A DNA stretch of 64,000 nt from Neptuniibacter sp. (GTDB lineage Bacteria > Pseudomonadota > Gammaproteobacteria > Pseudomonadales > Balneatricaceae): positions 96,124 through 160,123 of the forward strand of contig NZ_JAAEQH010000279.1 in NCBI RefSeq assembly GCF_024231755.1, in the 5' to 3' direction. Shown piece by piece: positions 39,337 through 49,567 of this stretch. A program made the position numbers and the translations under genes. Below the pieces are notes generated by a model, which saw nothing but the letters and a program-made list of their open reading frames with translations, was not told the origin of the DNA and ran no database searches. Position 1 is the stretch's first letter; each line of letters begins with the position of its first letter.

Positions 39337-41319
39337 ATGCCTAACTACCAGACGCGGTGTTGTACAGCCGTTTTTGTATCTGCGTTGATATCTTCACAAG
39401 CGTACGCTGCAACAGTTGAAGATGATTTCACGCTGTTATCTTTAAAAGAATTGGTGGAACTGGATGTTTTCACCGCAGCCTCTCTACTTCCAACCCAGAC
39501 TAAGAAAGCACCTGGTACGGTCTATAGCTTTCAGCGTAAGGATTTTGAACAGTTTGGTGTGCGTAGGCTGGACGACTTGTTGGCATTCGTGCCCGGGTTA
39601 CAGCTCAATCAGTATCGAAAACGACATCGATCAATCTGGGCTAGAGGCCTGTTGGACCGATTCAACGATAAAATGGTGTTAATGGTTGATGGCGTCCGTG
39701 TTCAGCATCTTTACTATGGTCATTTCTCCTTAGGAGATAATCTTCCTCTTGAACTGATTGAAAAAGTCGAAGTTATTCTTGGACCAGCTTCCAGTTTATA
39801 TGGTGCCAATGCCTTTGGCGGCATCATTTCTGTAACCACTCGTGAATTTTCTAACATAGATACACTGGAACTCACGGCTGAAACCGCTGACAACGCAAGG
39901 GGTAAGGGAACTGCTCTTTATAACTCGTCAGACCTACAGATCTTCGCCAGTGCTCTGGATCAGGATGCACCATTCCGGGAAGATCGAAAAAGCTTTATTG
40001 GGGGTGAAGTTCTGCAGCCTCTGGATGAAGAGTTTTATAATCTGCATATTAAAGCTCAACCCCTGCCAGGGCTGACCTTCAGTCTAATGTACAACAGATC
40101 CGAAACTCCGTTTCTGAGCATTCCATCTACTCAAGATGCTTTTGTTGATGAGGATTTCCTGTCGATCTCTTTGGCGTATGAGCGAGGGGATCTGCAAGAG
40201 GGACGTATTGAGGGCAAACTCTACTATCAGGATGATCAGACAAGAGAGTTTGAAATTGAGCAAAACACAAGGTTATTGGGGTATGAGGAGTATCAGGATG
40301 CAACGATGGCGGGTGCATCCCTCACCTGGCTTAAGGCATATGGTGAGCACACAGTAGCAGTCGGAGGCAGTTGGCAATATGAGAAAGCTGAACGAACTGA
40401 CTTGGAACGCTTTTTCCACTTCAGCGATGGTTTTCTGGACCCAACAGAGAAGGGTAATCTTCTGAATGAACCAGGCATCAGTAATAATGACTGGGCTCTG
40501 TTTGTGCAAGATGTATGGCAAGTTGATCCTGAATTGAGTATTACGCTTGGTGGACGGTACGATAAGTTTGATTCCTTTGGTGGTTACTTTAACTATAGAG
40601 CTGCAGCGGTATATACCCCGGATGATCGCAATACATGGAAAGCGCAATACGGAACCGCTATTCGGACCCCAACTTTCCGTGAATATCTTAAAGTCCTTGA
40701 AGGAACAACCTTTGTACCACCCCAGGTGGATGCAGAGGAGATCAGATCTCTCGAACTGGGTTACCAGTACCAGTGGGACCAGGCCAATATCAGCCTGAAT
40801 CTGTTCCATAATGAGCTGGAAAGCTATATTAGTGAGGTGCCGACACCCGACACAGCAGATGAGTATTTTGCCAATACCGATGGCACAGTCCGCATGCAGG
40901 GGGCTGAGGTTCTGCTAAATATGCGCCCTATGGATAAGCTAAACCTACGTTTGGCTCTGGCATATCTGAAGACGGATACTGAAACAGGTGAATTGCCGTA
41001 CCTGGCGAGTTGGAGCAGCAGTTTTAAGCTGGATTACCAGTATCATTCTGATCATATGATTGGATTTAGTTTAGTCCACAACGACAATCGTGAGGATACG
41101 AATAGTAGTCCAGAAGATGATTCTGATGCGTTTGTGATTACTAATTTGTTTGCTTCAGGGCAGTTGAACGGTGGGCTGAGTTATCAGTTTGGTGTAGATA
41201 ATCTCTTCGATGAGAGAGTGTACGATCCAGATTCTGGTTTCAGCTCTTGGAGATACAACAACGAACGCAGTGAACGGGAAATATGGTTCGGGCTGAAATG
41301 GAATAAGAACCTTTTATGA
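39337..41319 (+). CDS. TonB-dependent outer membrane receptor
   Basis: The 660-residue protein has a signal peptide ending near SSQAYA and a TonB plug domain (about 50-165, with RRLDDLLAFVPGLQLNQYR, LDRFNDKMVLMVDGVRV and LGPASSLYGANAFGGIISVTT). A beta-barrel continues to the C-terminus. The substrate is unknown; no Fur box was evident upstream. The stop overlaps the next gene by ATGA, coupling it to a YfiR-like protein and a GGDEF-EAL protein. In this module type the receptor may report a ligand to c-di-GMP signalling rather than only transport it. Confidence 0.88.
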   Translation: MPNYQTRCCTAVFVSALISSQAYAATVEDDFTLLSLKELVELDVFTAASLLPTQTKKAPGTVYSFQRKDFEQFGVRRLDDLLAFVPGLQLNQYRKRHRSIWARGLLDRFNDKMVLMVDGVRVQHLYYGHFSLGDNLPLELIEKVEVILGPASSLYGANAFGGIISVTTREFSNIDTLELTAETADNARGKGTALYNSSDLQIFASALDQDAPFREDRKSFIGGEVLQPLDEEFYNLHIKAQPLPGLTFSLMYNRSETPFLSIPSTQDAFVDEDFLSISLAYERGDLQEGRIEGKLYYQDDQTREFEIEQNTRLLGYEEYQDATMAGASLTWLKAYGEHTVAVGGSWQYEKAERTDLERFFHFSDGFLDPTEKGNLLNEPGISNNDWALFVQDVWQVDPELSITLGGRYDKFDSFGGYFNYRAAAVYTPDDRNTWKAQYGTAIRTPTFREYLKVLEGTTFVPPQVDAEEIRSLELGYQYQWDQANISLNLFHNELESYISEVPTPDTADEYFANTDGTVRMQGAEVLLNMRPMDKLNLRLALAYLKTDTETGELPYLASWSSSFKLDYQYHSDHMIGFSLVHNDNREDTNSSPEDDSDAFVITNLFASGQLNGGLSYQFGVDNLFDERVYDPDSGFSSWRYNNERSEREIWFGLKWNKNLL

Positions 41320-41921
41320 TATTTCGCTGTTACCCCTCCTCTCTGTTGTCGGTATTAGGCGGTAGATGTTTTCAACTGGGCAAGCTTTTAATCTTGCTTG
41401 GTCTGATCATGTCTCCTTCCGCTTGGGCTGATAATAATGGAGATAAGGTCAATAAGGTCAAAGCTGCATTTATCTACAACATTGCCAAGTTTGTCCGTTG
41501 GCCTGACGCCTATCAAAACCAGGATCACCTGCAGATCTGTTTTTACCGTACCGATTTTCTAGGTAAAGGTTTTGACTCAATTGTTGGGCGTGATGTTCAT
41601 GGTAAATCAGTAGTAAAAACCACCGTTCAGGATTTAACTCAGGTCGATGCCTGCAGTATTTTATTGATCAGTAATTTTGAACTACCTCACTATCTTAATG
41701 AATATGCAGACTCTCCCCCAGCTATCGGCTTACTTACAGTGGCAGATCTCACAGCTAGCACGAATCATGGTGAAAACAGATCTGGTGTGCTTTTAAGCTT
41801 GATCCGGCGTGGTTCTAGTATTGGGTTTGAAGTTAGTTTGCTGCAGGTAAGGGAACGTCAACTGCAGATGAGTTCGCAGCTGCTTAAATTGGCAAATATT
41901 CTGGATAAGGAGAAGCGGTAA
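41316..41921 (+). CDS. YfiR/DUF4154-like periplasmic protein
   Basis: The 201-residue protein has a signal peptide (about 22-38) and the family signature KAAFIYNIAKFVRWP, followed by QICFYRTDFLG and SCILLISN-like strands ending in SSQLLKLANILD. In Pseudomonas the YfiR protein restrains the membrane cyclase YfiN. Here it is followed by a CHASE8-type GGDEF-EAL protein, its likely partner. It overlaps the receptor gene upstream by four bases. Confidence 0.85.
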   Translation: MIFRCYPSSLLSVLGGRCFQLGKLLILLGLIMSPSAWADNNGDKVNKVKAAFIYNIAKFVRWPDAYQNQDHLQICFYRTDFLGKGFDSIVGRDVHGKSVVKTTVQDLTQVDACSILLISNFELPHYLNEYADSPPAIGLLTVADLTASTNHGENRSGVLLSLIRRGSSIGFEVSLLQVRERQLQMSSQLLKLANILDKEKR

Positions 41922-43988
41922 TTGCTGGCTGACAGTCTCCTTATTCGAAAAAAGCTGACTATTCTGTTGTTTATCAGCAGCTGTAGTGTTTTGTTGGTCG
42001 CAACTATTGGTTTTGCCGTAAGTGATTGGATTAACTCGCGTAACGTCTTGGTAAATCACTTACAGTCTCAGGCCAGCGTGGTGGGTAATAACAGTGTTTC
42101 TGCATTATTGTTCAATGATAGAGAATCTGCCACAGGGACACTGTCCTCTCTCAGGGAGGAGGTTAATATCGTGGCAGCCTACCTTTATGATGGAGATAAG
42201 GCTGAGTTTGCCAGCTTCAAAAGGCTGGACCATCTACCCTCAGCATCATGGCCAACAGACCGTAGTGGGTTAGTGGATGGCTTCCTGTATACGAAACACG
42301 AGATCCATTGGGAGAACGAACAACTGGGTTATGTTGTTCTTTATTCTGAGATGGAAAGCTGGCAGCAACAGCAGTTAGAGCGTGTTATGGCGTTGGCTTG
42401 GTTGTTTCTGGGCGCTCTTATCGTAGCCATATTTATTGCAAACACCGCACAAAGCGTCATTACGACACCCATTCTCAAGTTGGCGGATACGGTCAGGAAT
42501 ATCACCAGAACCCGTGACTATCAGCTGCGTGCGGATAAAGTTTCACATGATGAAATTGGGACTTTAGCGGATGATTTTAATGAGATGCTGCATCAAATAC
42601 AGTCGAGAGACAGTGAGTTGCAGCAGGCGCGTGACCACCTTGAGGATAAGGTCCGAGAGCGAACAGATGAGCTGTACGAGTTAACCAAAAAACTGGAGCA
42701 TCAAGCCTTCCATGATCCTCTGACAGGTCTGGCGAACAGAGCAATGCTGGATGAAAGTCTGCAGGGAGCGATTAACTTTGCTCAGCGGCAGGGTCAGCAG
42801 CTGTCATTGTTTTTCCTTGATCTGGACCGTTTTAAAGGTATTAACGATAGTTTAGGGCACGATGTCGGTGACAAACTGCTGATTAATCTGGGCCGGAAGC
42901 TGAAACAAAACCTTCGTAGCAGTGATACTCTGGTGCGTTTAGGGGGCGATGAATTTGCCGTATTGTTGCAGGATACTACACCCCGAGAGGCCGCAGATGT
43001 TGCGCAGAAACTTATAGAGGCAATAAGTGAACCGGTTGATGTAGATGGCTATAACCTTCAGGTCACCACTAGTATCGGCATCAGTGTTTATCCTGAAGAT
43101 GGTAACACGGCCTCTGCAATTCTAAAGAATGCTGATACTGCTATGTATAGCTCAAAAGAGGCGGGTCGTAATCAGTTCAGTTTTTACGCCAGGGAAATGA
43201 ACGAACGCACAGAGCGAAGGATGCGCCTGGAAAATAAACTGCGTACTGCAGTCAGACATAGTCACTTTGAAGTTTATTACCAGCCTAAATGGGACTGCCG
43301 ATCTTTGAAACCGATCGGGCTTGAAGCTCTGATCCGTTGGAATGATGCTGAAGAGGGGTTTATTTCGCCCGCGGAGTTCATTCCTTTAGCAGAAGATTGT
43401 GGCCTGATCGGTATGATCGATCAGTGGGTTATGAAAACTGCGTGCAACGAGTTGTTGGAACTATACGATGGTAAACCGGAACTTCTTCTCTCTGTAAACT
43501 ACTCCGCTGCGCACTTCCTTCGTAAAGATGTTTCCCAACAGGTTACGGAAATGCTTGCTGAAACCGGGTACCCTGCCGATAAGCTCGAACTGGAGATTAC
43601 TGAAACTGTTATCGCTTCAGAAATGGAAGGTATTTACGAACAACTTGGTGAAATCCGTGAACTGGGAGTTGAAATATCAATTGATGATTTTGGTGTTGCG
43701 TATTCTTCTCTGAGTCGTTTAAAGCAGCTGCCTCTTAATACCTTAAAAATTGACCGCTCCTTTATTCAGGATATTGGGCAGGATGATGATGACGAAGTGA
43801 TTGTTCGAACTATTATCGATATGGCTCATAACCTTAATCTAAAGGTAGTGGCGGAAGGGGTAGAGACGGAACATCAATACCAGTTTGTTAACCGATACGG
43901 CTGTGATGCGGTACAGGGTTTTCTGTTTGGTAAACCTCATCCTCTTACAGAGCTTAGAGATGTTTTATCGAAAGGTGATATTGCTTAG
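41922..43988 (+). CDS. CHASE8-HAMP-GGDEF-EAL protein (YfiN-like)
   Basis: Translation starts at TTG 41922, immediately after the YfiR stop, with AAGGAG 9 bases upstream. The 688-residue protein has two membrane segments (about 11-33 and 154-174) around a CHASE8-type periplasmic domain, HAMP, a coiled coil, GGDEF (LGGDEF, I-site RSSD) and EAL (EALIRW) domains. The usual DDFGTGYSSL segment reads DDFGVAYSSL, a change of unknown effect in loop 6. The TonB receptor-YfiR-GGDEF/EAL order suggests that outer-membrane input controls its activity through the periplasm. Confidence 0.88.
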   Translation: MLADSLLIRKKLTILLFISSCSVLLVATIGFAVSDWINSRNVLVNHLQSQASVVGNNSVSALLFNDRESATGTLSSLREEVNIVAAYLYDGDKAEFASFKRLDHLPSASWPTDRSGLVDGFLYTKHEIHWENEQLGYVVLYSEMESWQQQQLERVMALAWLFLGALIVAIFIANTAQSVITTPILKLADTVRNITRTRDYQLRADKVSHDEIGTLADDFNEMLHQIQSRDSELQQARDHLEDKVRERTDELYELTKKLEHQAFHDPLTGLANRAMLDESLQGAINFAQRQGQQLSLFFLDLDRFKGINDSLGHDVGDKLLINLGRKLKQNLRSSDTLVRLGGDEFAVLLQDTTPREAADVAQKLIEAISEPVDVDGYNLQVTTSIGISVYPEDGNTASAILKNADTAMYSSKEAGRNQFSFYAREMNERTERRMRLENKLRTAVRHSHFEVYYQPKWDCRSLKPIGLEALIRWNDAEEGFISPAEFIPLAEDCGLIGMIDQWVMKTACNELLELYDGKPELLLSVNYSAAHFLRKDVSQQVTEMLAETGYPADKLELEITETVIASEMEGIYEQLGEIRELGVEISIDDFGVAYSSLSRLKQLPLNTLKIDRSFIQDIGQDDDDEVIVRTIIDMAHNLNLKVVAEGVETEHQYQFVNRYGCDAVQGFLFGKPHPLTELRDVLSKGDIA

Positions 43989-44326
43989 ATTCTTGGGCTT
44001 TCTTTAGGAAGTTGAGAGAAACTCTGGAAGAACTCTTTGTCGTAATCTGGGCTTCGGCTTGTTTGGTTAACACCTCGAATCCATGAAAACAGTTCATAAA
44101 AAGCCCTTAAAGGCCTACTAAAATATTCCCTTTTCCTGCCTCGTATCAACGACCTAACAGGTTCCGTTTCTTTTAGGGAACTATCCCCGATACTTTATGC
44201 CCAAGTTGCTCACTCTTTAGGTGGGTAAAATTACATCTAGTGGCAGAGTTGAAAAGGGTCATGCCAACCGCATATAAATAGACATCTCATTCGATTGTAC
44301 AAGATTAATAAAAACAGGAGCTTAGG
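43989..44326. other. Intergenic region before the Bat operon
   Basis: This stretch of 338 bases contains no convincing gene, repeat or terminator. A likely promoter for the Bat operon is near its right end. Confidence 0.5.
44249..44278 (+). promoter_or_regulatory. Probable sigma-70 promoter of the MoxR-Bat operon
   Basis: A -35-like TTGAAA and a -10-like TATAAA are spaced by 18 bases, 48 bases before the moxR start codon. Confidence 0.5.
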
Positions 44327-45334
44327 ATGACAGTAGAGGTCACTGCAGATTCGGCATCAAGTCAGTCATTGCAGAGTAAACTTATTGGTCTGTCAGAGGC
44401 TTTGAAACTTAAAGTAGTTGGCCAGGAAGCTTTGGTTGAGCATCTGCTAATTGCATTGCTTACCGATGGTCATGTTCTACTGGAGGGGCCTCCGGGACTA
44501 GCGAAAACCCGCACAGTTCATGCCTTAAGCGATCTATTAGAGGGGGTGTTTCATCGTGCCCAGTTTACGCCGGACCTTCTGCCAAGTGATATAACAGGTA
44601 CCGAGATCTACAACACGCAAAAAGGCGAGTTTACTTTCCGCCAAGGGCCTCTGTTTTGTAACTTGTTATTAGCGGATGAGATCAACCGTGCGCCAGCAAA
44701 AGTGCAGTCTGCATTGTTAGAAGCGATGGCTGAACGTCAGGTCACCGTGGCAGGTAAGACCTATCCACTGTCTAAGTTCTTTATGGTGATGGCGACGCAA
44801 AACCCACTGGAGCAGGAAGGAACTTATCCCCTGCCCGAAGCACAGCTAGACCGTTTTATGCTGCATATCCGTGTGGATTATCCGGACCATGCCCAGGAGA
44901 AAGAGATCCTGCGTTTAGTGCGAGATGAGCACAATTCTGAGCTGGCTGGTGAGGAATCACAAATTAATGTGGCGCTGACCGAACAGGAATTATTCGAAGC
45001 ACGTTCCGGCATTATGCAGGTCTATATGGCGGATAACCTTGAGGATTATATGATCGCACTCGTGATGGCGACACGTAATCCAGGAGCTTACGGTGATGAC
45101 CTGAAAGATAGTCTGGTGTTCGGGGCGAGCCCGCGAGCAAGTATCGCTTTGGATCGAACCGTTCGTGCCAAAGCATGGCTGGCAGGTCGAGATTTTGTTA
45201 CACCTGATGATATTCAGGAAATAGCGCCTAGTGTTTTACGGCATCGTATAGGCCTGAGTTATGTAGCAGAAGCACGGGGTCTGGATAAAGATAAATTGAT
45301 CGCAGAGCTGATCAACCGCGTGGCGGTACCTTAG
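44327..45334 (+). CDS. MoxR-family AAA+ ATPase
   Basis: The 335-residue ATPase has Walker A GPPGLAKTR and Walker B LLLADEINRAP, followed by FFMVMATQNPLEQEGTYPLPEAQLDRF, the MoxR signature. MoxR proteins act as chaperones for VWA-domain proteins. The DUF58 gene starts 10 bases downstream and two VWA proteins follow. It leads the Bat operon and has AGGAG before its start. Confidence 0.93.
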   Translation: MTVEVTADSASSQSLQSKLIGLSEALKLKVVGQEALVEHLLIALLTDGHVLLEGPPGLAKTRTVHALSDLLEGVFHRAQFTPDLLPSDITGTEIYNTQKGEFTFRQGPLFCNLLLADEINRAPAKVQSALLEAMAERQVTVAGKTYPLSKFFMVMATQNPLEQEGTYPLPEAQLDRFMLHIRVDYPDHAQEKEILRLVRDEHNSELAGEESQINVALTEQELFEARSGIMQVYMADNLEDYMIALVMATRNPGAYGDDLKDSLVFGASPRASIALDRTVRAKAWLAGRDFVTPDDIQEIAPSVLRHRIGLSYVAEARGLDKDKLIAELINRVAVP

Positions 45335-45344
45335 GGATCAATCT

Positions 45345-46286
45345 ATGTTCTTAGGGGAAGCAAGCCCAAGGCCTGTACCATCCGCACGACATCTAATCAG
45401 TGTGGATGAACTTATCAGCTTAAGATTCTGGCCGCCTGCGCGACAGAATAGCCGTGAGCGTATGGCTATTCGCGAAGGTCATCATCTGAGCCATATCCGT
45501 GGCCGCGGTATGGAGTATGATGATGTCCGTGAATATCAGCCGGGTGATGATATCCGTCATCTGGACTGGCGCTTGATGGCGCGCACTGGTGAAGCGCATA
45601 CCAAACTGTATCGGGAGGAGCGTGAGCGTCCGGTATTCCTGTTGTGTGATTTAAGGCACAGCATGCAGTTTGCTACCCGTGGGCACTTTAAGTCGGTATT
45701 AGCTGCTTATGCAAGCGCCATGGCCCTATGGACAACTTTGGCCAATGGCGACCGTGTTGGCGGTATGTTGTTGAGTGAACAACAAGAACAGCTGTTTAAG
45801 CCAAGTAATAGCCGCCAGCAGTTGATGCAGATGGTTACGGCACTTTCTCAAGGAGTTCAACCTTCAGAGCAACATCATTCTGAACAACACCATTCAGAAC
45901 CTTCTCTGGCACAATCTTTAGCTCGCTTGGAGTCGATCCTGAGCAGCGGCAGTATTCTCTATATTTTCAGCGACTTTCATGATGTTGATTCAGAAACTGA
46001 ATTACACCTGATGCGTTTGGCTCAGCGCTGTGAACTGAAATTAGTATTGATTTCAGATCCGCTGGAGCAACAACTACCCAGCAGTGGGAAGTCTTATCGT
46101 TTCAGTGGTTATGGACGTGAGCTGTTGATCTCTGCCAATCAGGCTCAGCAGCTAAAATATCGCGGCCAATTCCAACAGCGTTTGCAGCTGTTGCAGAACC
46201 TTCACAACTTGCGAGGTGTGGAGTTTGCGCACTGGAAAACTGACCAACACCCACTGTTCCAGTTTAATCCGCAGGAGAGCAACTGA
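45345..46286 (+). CDS. DUF58 protein
   Basis: The 313-residue protein carries the DUF58 signature EYDDVREYQPGDDIRHLDWRLMARTG and a VWA-like fold start (VFLLCDLRHSM). A short repeat, SEQHHSEQHHSEPS, is inserted about residues 174-187 and is encoded by repeated DNA. The function is unknown; the family always sits between moxR and the Bat genes. Its stop overlaps the next start. Confidence 0.9.
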   Translation: MFLGEASPRPVPSARHLISVDELISLRFWPPARQNSRERMAIREGHHLSHIRGRGMEYDDVREYQPGDDIRHLDWRLMARTGEAHTKLYREERERPVFLLCDLRHSMQFATRGHFKSVLAAYASAMALWTTLANGDRVGGMLLSEQQEQLFKPSNSRQQLMQMVTALSQGVQPSEQHHSEQHHSEPSLAQSLARLESILSSGSILYIFSDFHDVDSETELHLMRLAQRCELKLVLISDPLEQQLPSSGKSYRFSGYGRELLISANQAQQLKYRGQFQQRLQLLQNLHNLRGVEFAHWKTDQHPLFQFNPQESN

Positions 46287-46759
46287 TGGATTTTACGCAG
46301 TTACCTCTTCGGCCAATGCAACAACCTGAGATGATAGGCTGGTGGCCCCTAGCCCCAGGTTGGTGGTTGTTAGCACTACTTACTCTCGTGTTACTGACAG
46401 TGATTGGTTGGTTGGCTTATAAGTGGTTAAAAGCGTTTAAGCAGGATCCGAAGCGTTGGGCACTACAGGAGCTTAAATCGATCCAGCTGCAGTATCAGGA
46501 ACATCAGAATAAAAGACTTTTAGCAGAACAGTGTAATGCGCTGTTAAAGCGTTTGGCGTTAACCCTCTATCCGCGTCAAGAGGTGGCCGCTCTTAATGGA
46601 AATACCTGGATAGATTTTCTTCTCAAGCAAAGCAACTTGGAGCCTCTGGCGGTTTTGGCTGAAGCGCCTTATAAAGCATCTCCTGATTTCGATGCTGAAG
46701 CCTTGCTCGAAGCATGCAAGCGTTGGCTGAGTGATGTAAGAGGGCCTGCACATGTTTGA
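46286..46759 (+). CDS. DUF4381 membrane protein
   Basis: The 157-residue protein has one membrane segment (about 28-50), an N-terminal WWPLAPGWW stretch and a cytoplasmic tail, as in the DUF4381 members of MoxR-Bat operons. It overlaps the previous gene by one base and the next by eight. Its role in the complex is unknown. Confidence 0.85.
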   Translation: MDFTQLPLRPMQQPEMIGWWPLAPGWWLLALLTLVLLTVIGWLAYKWLKAFKQDPKRWALQELKSIQLQYQEHQNKRLLAEQCNALLKRLALTLYPRQEVAALNGNTWIDFLLKQSNLEPLAVLAEAPYKASPDFDAEALLEACKRWLSDVRGPAHV

Positions 46760-47735
46760 GTTTGCATGGTGGTGGTTGTGGATATTGTTACCTCTTCCTT
46801 GGTTGGTGCGCCATTTTTCTAAACCTTCTGCAGATCAGGGTGGTGCCGCGCTGCAGGTGCCGTTTCTTGAGCAGATGGAGCAAGCGGTAGGGTATCAGCA
46901 GGGTGCTTCACTTCAGCAATCCTCCCGTTCGCGACTTATTTTGCTTTATGTGATTTGGGGATTACTGATCGGTTCTGTAGCTAAACCACAATGGTTGGGT
47001 GAGCCGATACCGCAACAGCTGAAAGGTCGTGATCTGATGATGGCTGTGGATCTGTCAGAAAGTATGCTGGAGCAGGATTTTGAGGTAAATGGTCGCTGGG
47101 TCAGTCGTTTAGCTGCAACACGACTAGTGGCAGGTGATTTTATTCAACGCCGTGAGGGTGACCGGGTGGGTCTGATTCTCTTTGCTGAACAGGCTTATCA
47201 ACAGGCCCCTCTGACCCATGACCGGGATACGGTCAAAACCCTGTTAGATGAAGCGCAGGTAGGTTTGGCTGGTAAGGCGACGGCGATTGGTGATGCGATA
47301 GGTTTGGCTGTTAAGCGCTTTAAGCAGATGGAGAATGAGCAGCGTATCCTGATTCTGATAACCGATGGTCGTAACACTGCGGGTGTATTGAAACCGTTAC
47401 AGGCGGTAGAGCTGGCTAAAGCCGAAGGGTTAAAAATCTACACCATTGGTGTAGGTGGTGGCAGCCAGGGTGGTTTGCTGGGCTCTTTCCTGACTCAAGG
47501 CTCAGATCTGGATGAGAAAACCCTCACCACTATTGCAGAGGAAACCGGCGGTCGTTTCTTCCGCGCTTTTGATCTGGATGAACTAGCAGAGATCTATGCT
47601 CTGCTGGATGAACTGGAACCGGTTGAACAGGATTCTGAGTTTTTCCGCCCGATAGATCCTCTATTTCAATGGCCTCTTTACGCGGCTTTTGTATTGGCTT
47701 TGGTTCTGGCTGTAAGTATGAGAGGTCGTAACTGA
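46752..47735 (+). CDS. batA: BatA-type VWA membrane protein
   Basis: The 327-residue protein has an N-terminal membrane region, a second segment near 65-80, a von Willebrand A domain with the MIDAS motif DLSES (MAVDLSESMLEQ) and LILITDGRNTAG, and a C-terminal membrane segment. This is the BatA layout. It is predicted to bind a metal-dependent partner at the periplasmic face. It abuts batB (one-base overlap). Confidence 0.9.
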   Translation: MFEFAWWWLWILLPLPWLVRHFSKPSADQGGAALQVPFLEQMEQAVGYQQGASLQQSSRSRLILLYVIWGLLIGSVAKPQWLGEPIPQQLKGRDLMMAVDLSESMLEQDFEVNGRWVSRLAATRLVAGDFIQRREGDRVGLILFAEQAYQQAPLTHDRDTVKTLLDEAQVGLAGKATAIGDAIGLAVKRFKQMENEQRILILITDGRNTAGVLKPLQAVELAKAEGLKIYTIGVGGGSQGGLLGSFLTQGSDLDEKTLTTIAEETGGRFFRAFDLDELAEIYALLDELEPVEQDSEFFRPIDPLFQWPLYAAFVLALVLAVSMRGRN

Positions 47736-49567
47736 TGTTATCTGATCTTCAACTACAACAGCCCCTTTGGTTACTGGTTATGCCGGTAGCTCTCTTACTG
47801 ACTTTATGGCTGCAAAAGCGCAGTACAGATGCACAGGACTGGTCAGAGGTATGCGACCCTGAACTGCTGCCTCTGTTAAAGCAGCAAGGGGCACAAAATC
47901 TGAAACGCAGATGGTTACCTTGGAGCCTGTTTATAGCGGTGCTTTTGCTTGCACTAGCGGCAACACAACCTGTTTGGCAGAAGCAACCCCAGCCGGTGTT
48001 TAAGCAAAGTGATGCGTTGGTGATTGCGCTGGATTTGTCTGCTTCTATGAATGCGATGGATCTGAAACCAAGTCGCTTACAGCGGGCAAACTTTAAAATT
48101 AAGGACCTGCTCAACAAACTGCCGGATACGGAAATAGCCCTGATTGTCTATGCGGGAGATGCTTTCGCCGTGACGCCGCTTACTGAGGATAGTGACACTA
48201 TCCTTGCTGCGTTACCCGCGATGACTCCGGATATTATGCCCGTGCAAGGGAGCCGTGCTGATAGGGCTTTGGTTTTAGCTGATCAAATGTTAGCTCAAGC
48301 TAATATCCAAGGCGGTAATATCCTACTGGTCAGTGATGAGGTCTCTCCAGCTCAAGTCGCTGCAGATGCAAGTCGGATTCGCTCTCAAGGTCGGCGTATA
48401 TCTATTCTTGCAGTAGGCACTGCTACAGGTGCGCCCGTACCCACAGACTATGGCCTGTTAAAAGATCAGCAAGGGCAACAGGTGATTGCTAAAACTGATA
48501 TATCGCTCATGCAGGAGGCCGCGGGTTTAGGTGGAGGTCAGGCGCAGCTCATTCGTGTTGATGACCTGGATATAGATTATCTGATAGCGGGTTTGCAGTC
48601 TGGCGAAAATACCGTAGTTGATGTCGAGAAAGAGATTGAACGCTGGGTGGCGGAAGGTCCCTGGTTTGTCCTAATAGCGTTACCATTCCTGTTACCGTTG
48701 TTCCGCCGTGGCCTTTTCAATTTATTGTTACCTGGGGTGCTTATTGGGTCGGTAGGTGTGTCTCAACCCGCCCATGCGGATTGGTGGCAAGACCTGTGGA
48801 AAACTCGAAATCAGCAAGCAACAGACGTTTATCAACAGGGCGAGAAGGGCGCTGCCGCTGAGTTGTTCACAGACCCTCGTTGGAAACAGCTTTCCTATTA
48901 TGAAAACGGAGAATATCAACAAGCACTGGAAAGCCTACCAAAGCCTGAAACCGCAAATGATTGGTATAACCATGGCAATACGTTAGCCAAGCTAGGAACG
49001 TTGGATAAAGCAGTTGAGGCTTACGATAAGGCATTATCTCAACAGCCTGATTTTGAAGATGCGGTTCATAACCGCAAGTTAGTTGAAGATCTGTTAAAGC
49101 AGCAAGAAGAAAAACAGCAACAAAAACAGGATCAACAGCAGCAACAGGGTGGCGATCAGAACCAGAAAGGCCAGTCTGATCAGCAGAAGAAAGAGGAAGA
49201 ATCTGATCAGGAGTCTAAAGAGAATCAGAGTAATTCATCTGAGCAGTCATCCGATCAGCAGCAGGATCAAAAAGAGCAATCCTCCTCATCAGAGCAGCAA
49301 CAATCTGAGCAACAGAAAGAGCAGCAAGCACAGCAGATGGCTGAGCAGTTAAAACAGCAACTGGATGAGAAATTACAGAATACAGAAAAGCCGGAACAGA
49401 TGAGTTCTAGTCCAGAGCAAGAGAAACCTCTGGACGAGGCTGAGCAATCGAATCAGCAAATGTTAAACCGAATTGAAGATGATCCCGCGGGTCTGTGGCG
49501 ACGCAAATTTATCTATCAGTATCGTCAGCGTTCAGAGCAGCAAGCAGGTGAGGATAAGTTATGGTAA
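47735..49567 (+). CDS. batB: BatB/BatC-type VWA-TPR membrane protein
   Basis: The 610-residue protein begins like BatA with membrane segments and a VWA domain (MIDAS DLSAS in ALDLSASMNAMD). A second pair of membrane segments is near 300-345, followed by a TPR region (WYNHGNTLAKLGTLDKAVEAYDKALSQQPDF, about 405-440). A glutamine/glutamate/serine-rich tail (about 450-580) is low complexity. It is a fusion of BatB and BatC, as in many gammaproteobacteria. The acidic, Gln-rich tail is encoded by repetitive CAG/CAA/GAG DNA. Confidence 0.9.
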   Translation: MLSDLQLQQPLWLLVMPVALLLTLWLQKRSTDAQDWSEVCDPELLPLLKQQGAQNLKRRWLPWSLFIAVLLLALAATQPVWQKQPQPVFKQSDALVIALDLSASMNAMDLKPSRLQRANFKIKDLLNKLPDTEIALIVYAGDAFAVTPLTEDSDTILAALPAMTPDIMPVQGSRADRALVLADQMLAQANIQGGNILLVSDEVSPAQVAADASRIRSQGRRISILAVGTATGAPVPTDYGLLKDQQGQQVIAKTDISLMQEAAGLGGGQAQLIRVDDLDIDYLIAGLQSGENTVVDVEKEIERWVAEGPWFVLIALPFLLPLFRRGLFNLLLPGVLIGSVGVSQPAHADWWQDLWKTRNQQATDVYQQGEKGAAAELFTDPRWKQLSYYENGEYQQALESLPKPETANDWYNHGNTLAKLGTLDKAVEAYDKALSQQPDFEDAVHNRKLVEDLLKQQEEKQQQKQDQQQQQGGDQNQKGQSDQQKKEEESDQESKENQSNSSEQSSDQQQDQKEQSSSSEQQQSEQQKEQQAQQMAEQLKQQLDEKLQNTEKPEQMSSSPEQEKPLDEAEQSNQQMLNRIEDDPAGLWRRKFIYQYRQRSEQQAGEDKLW

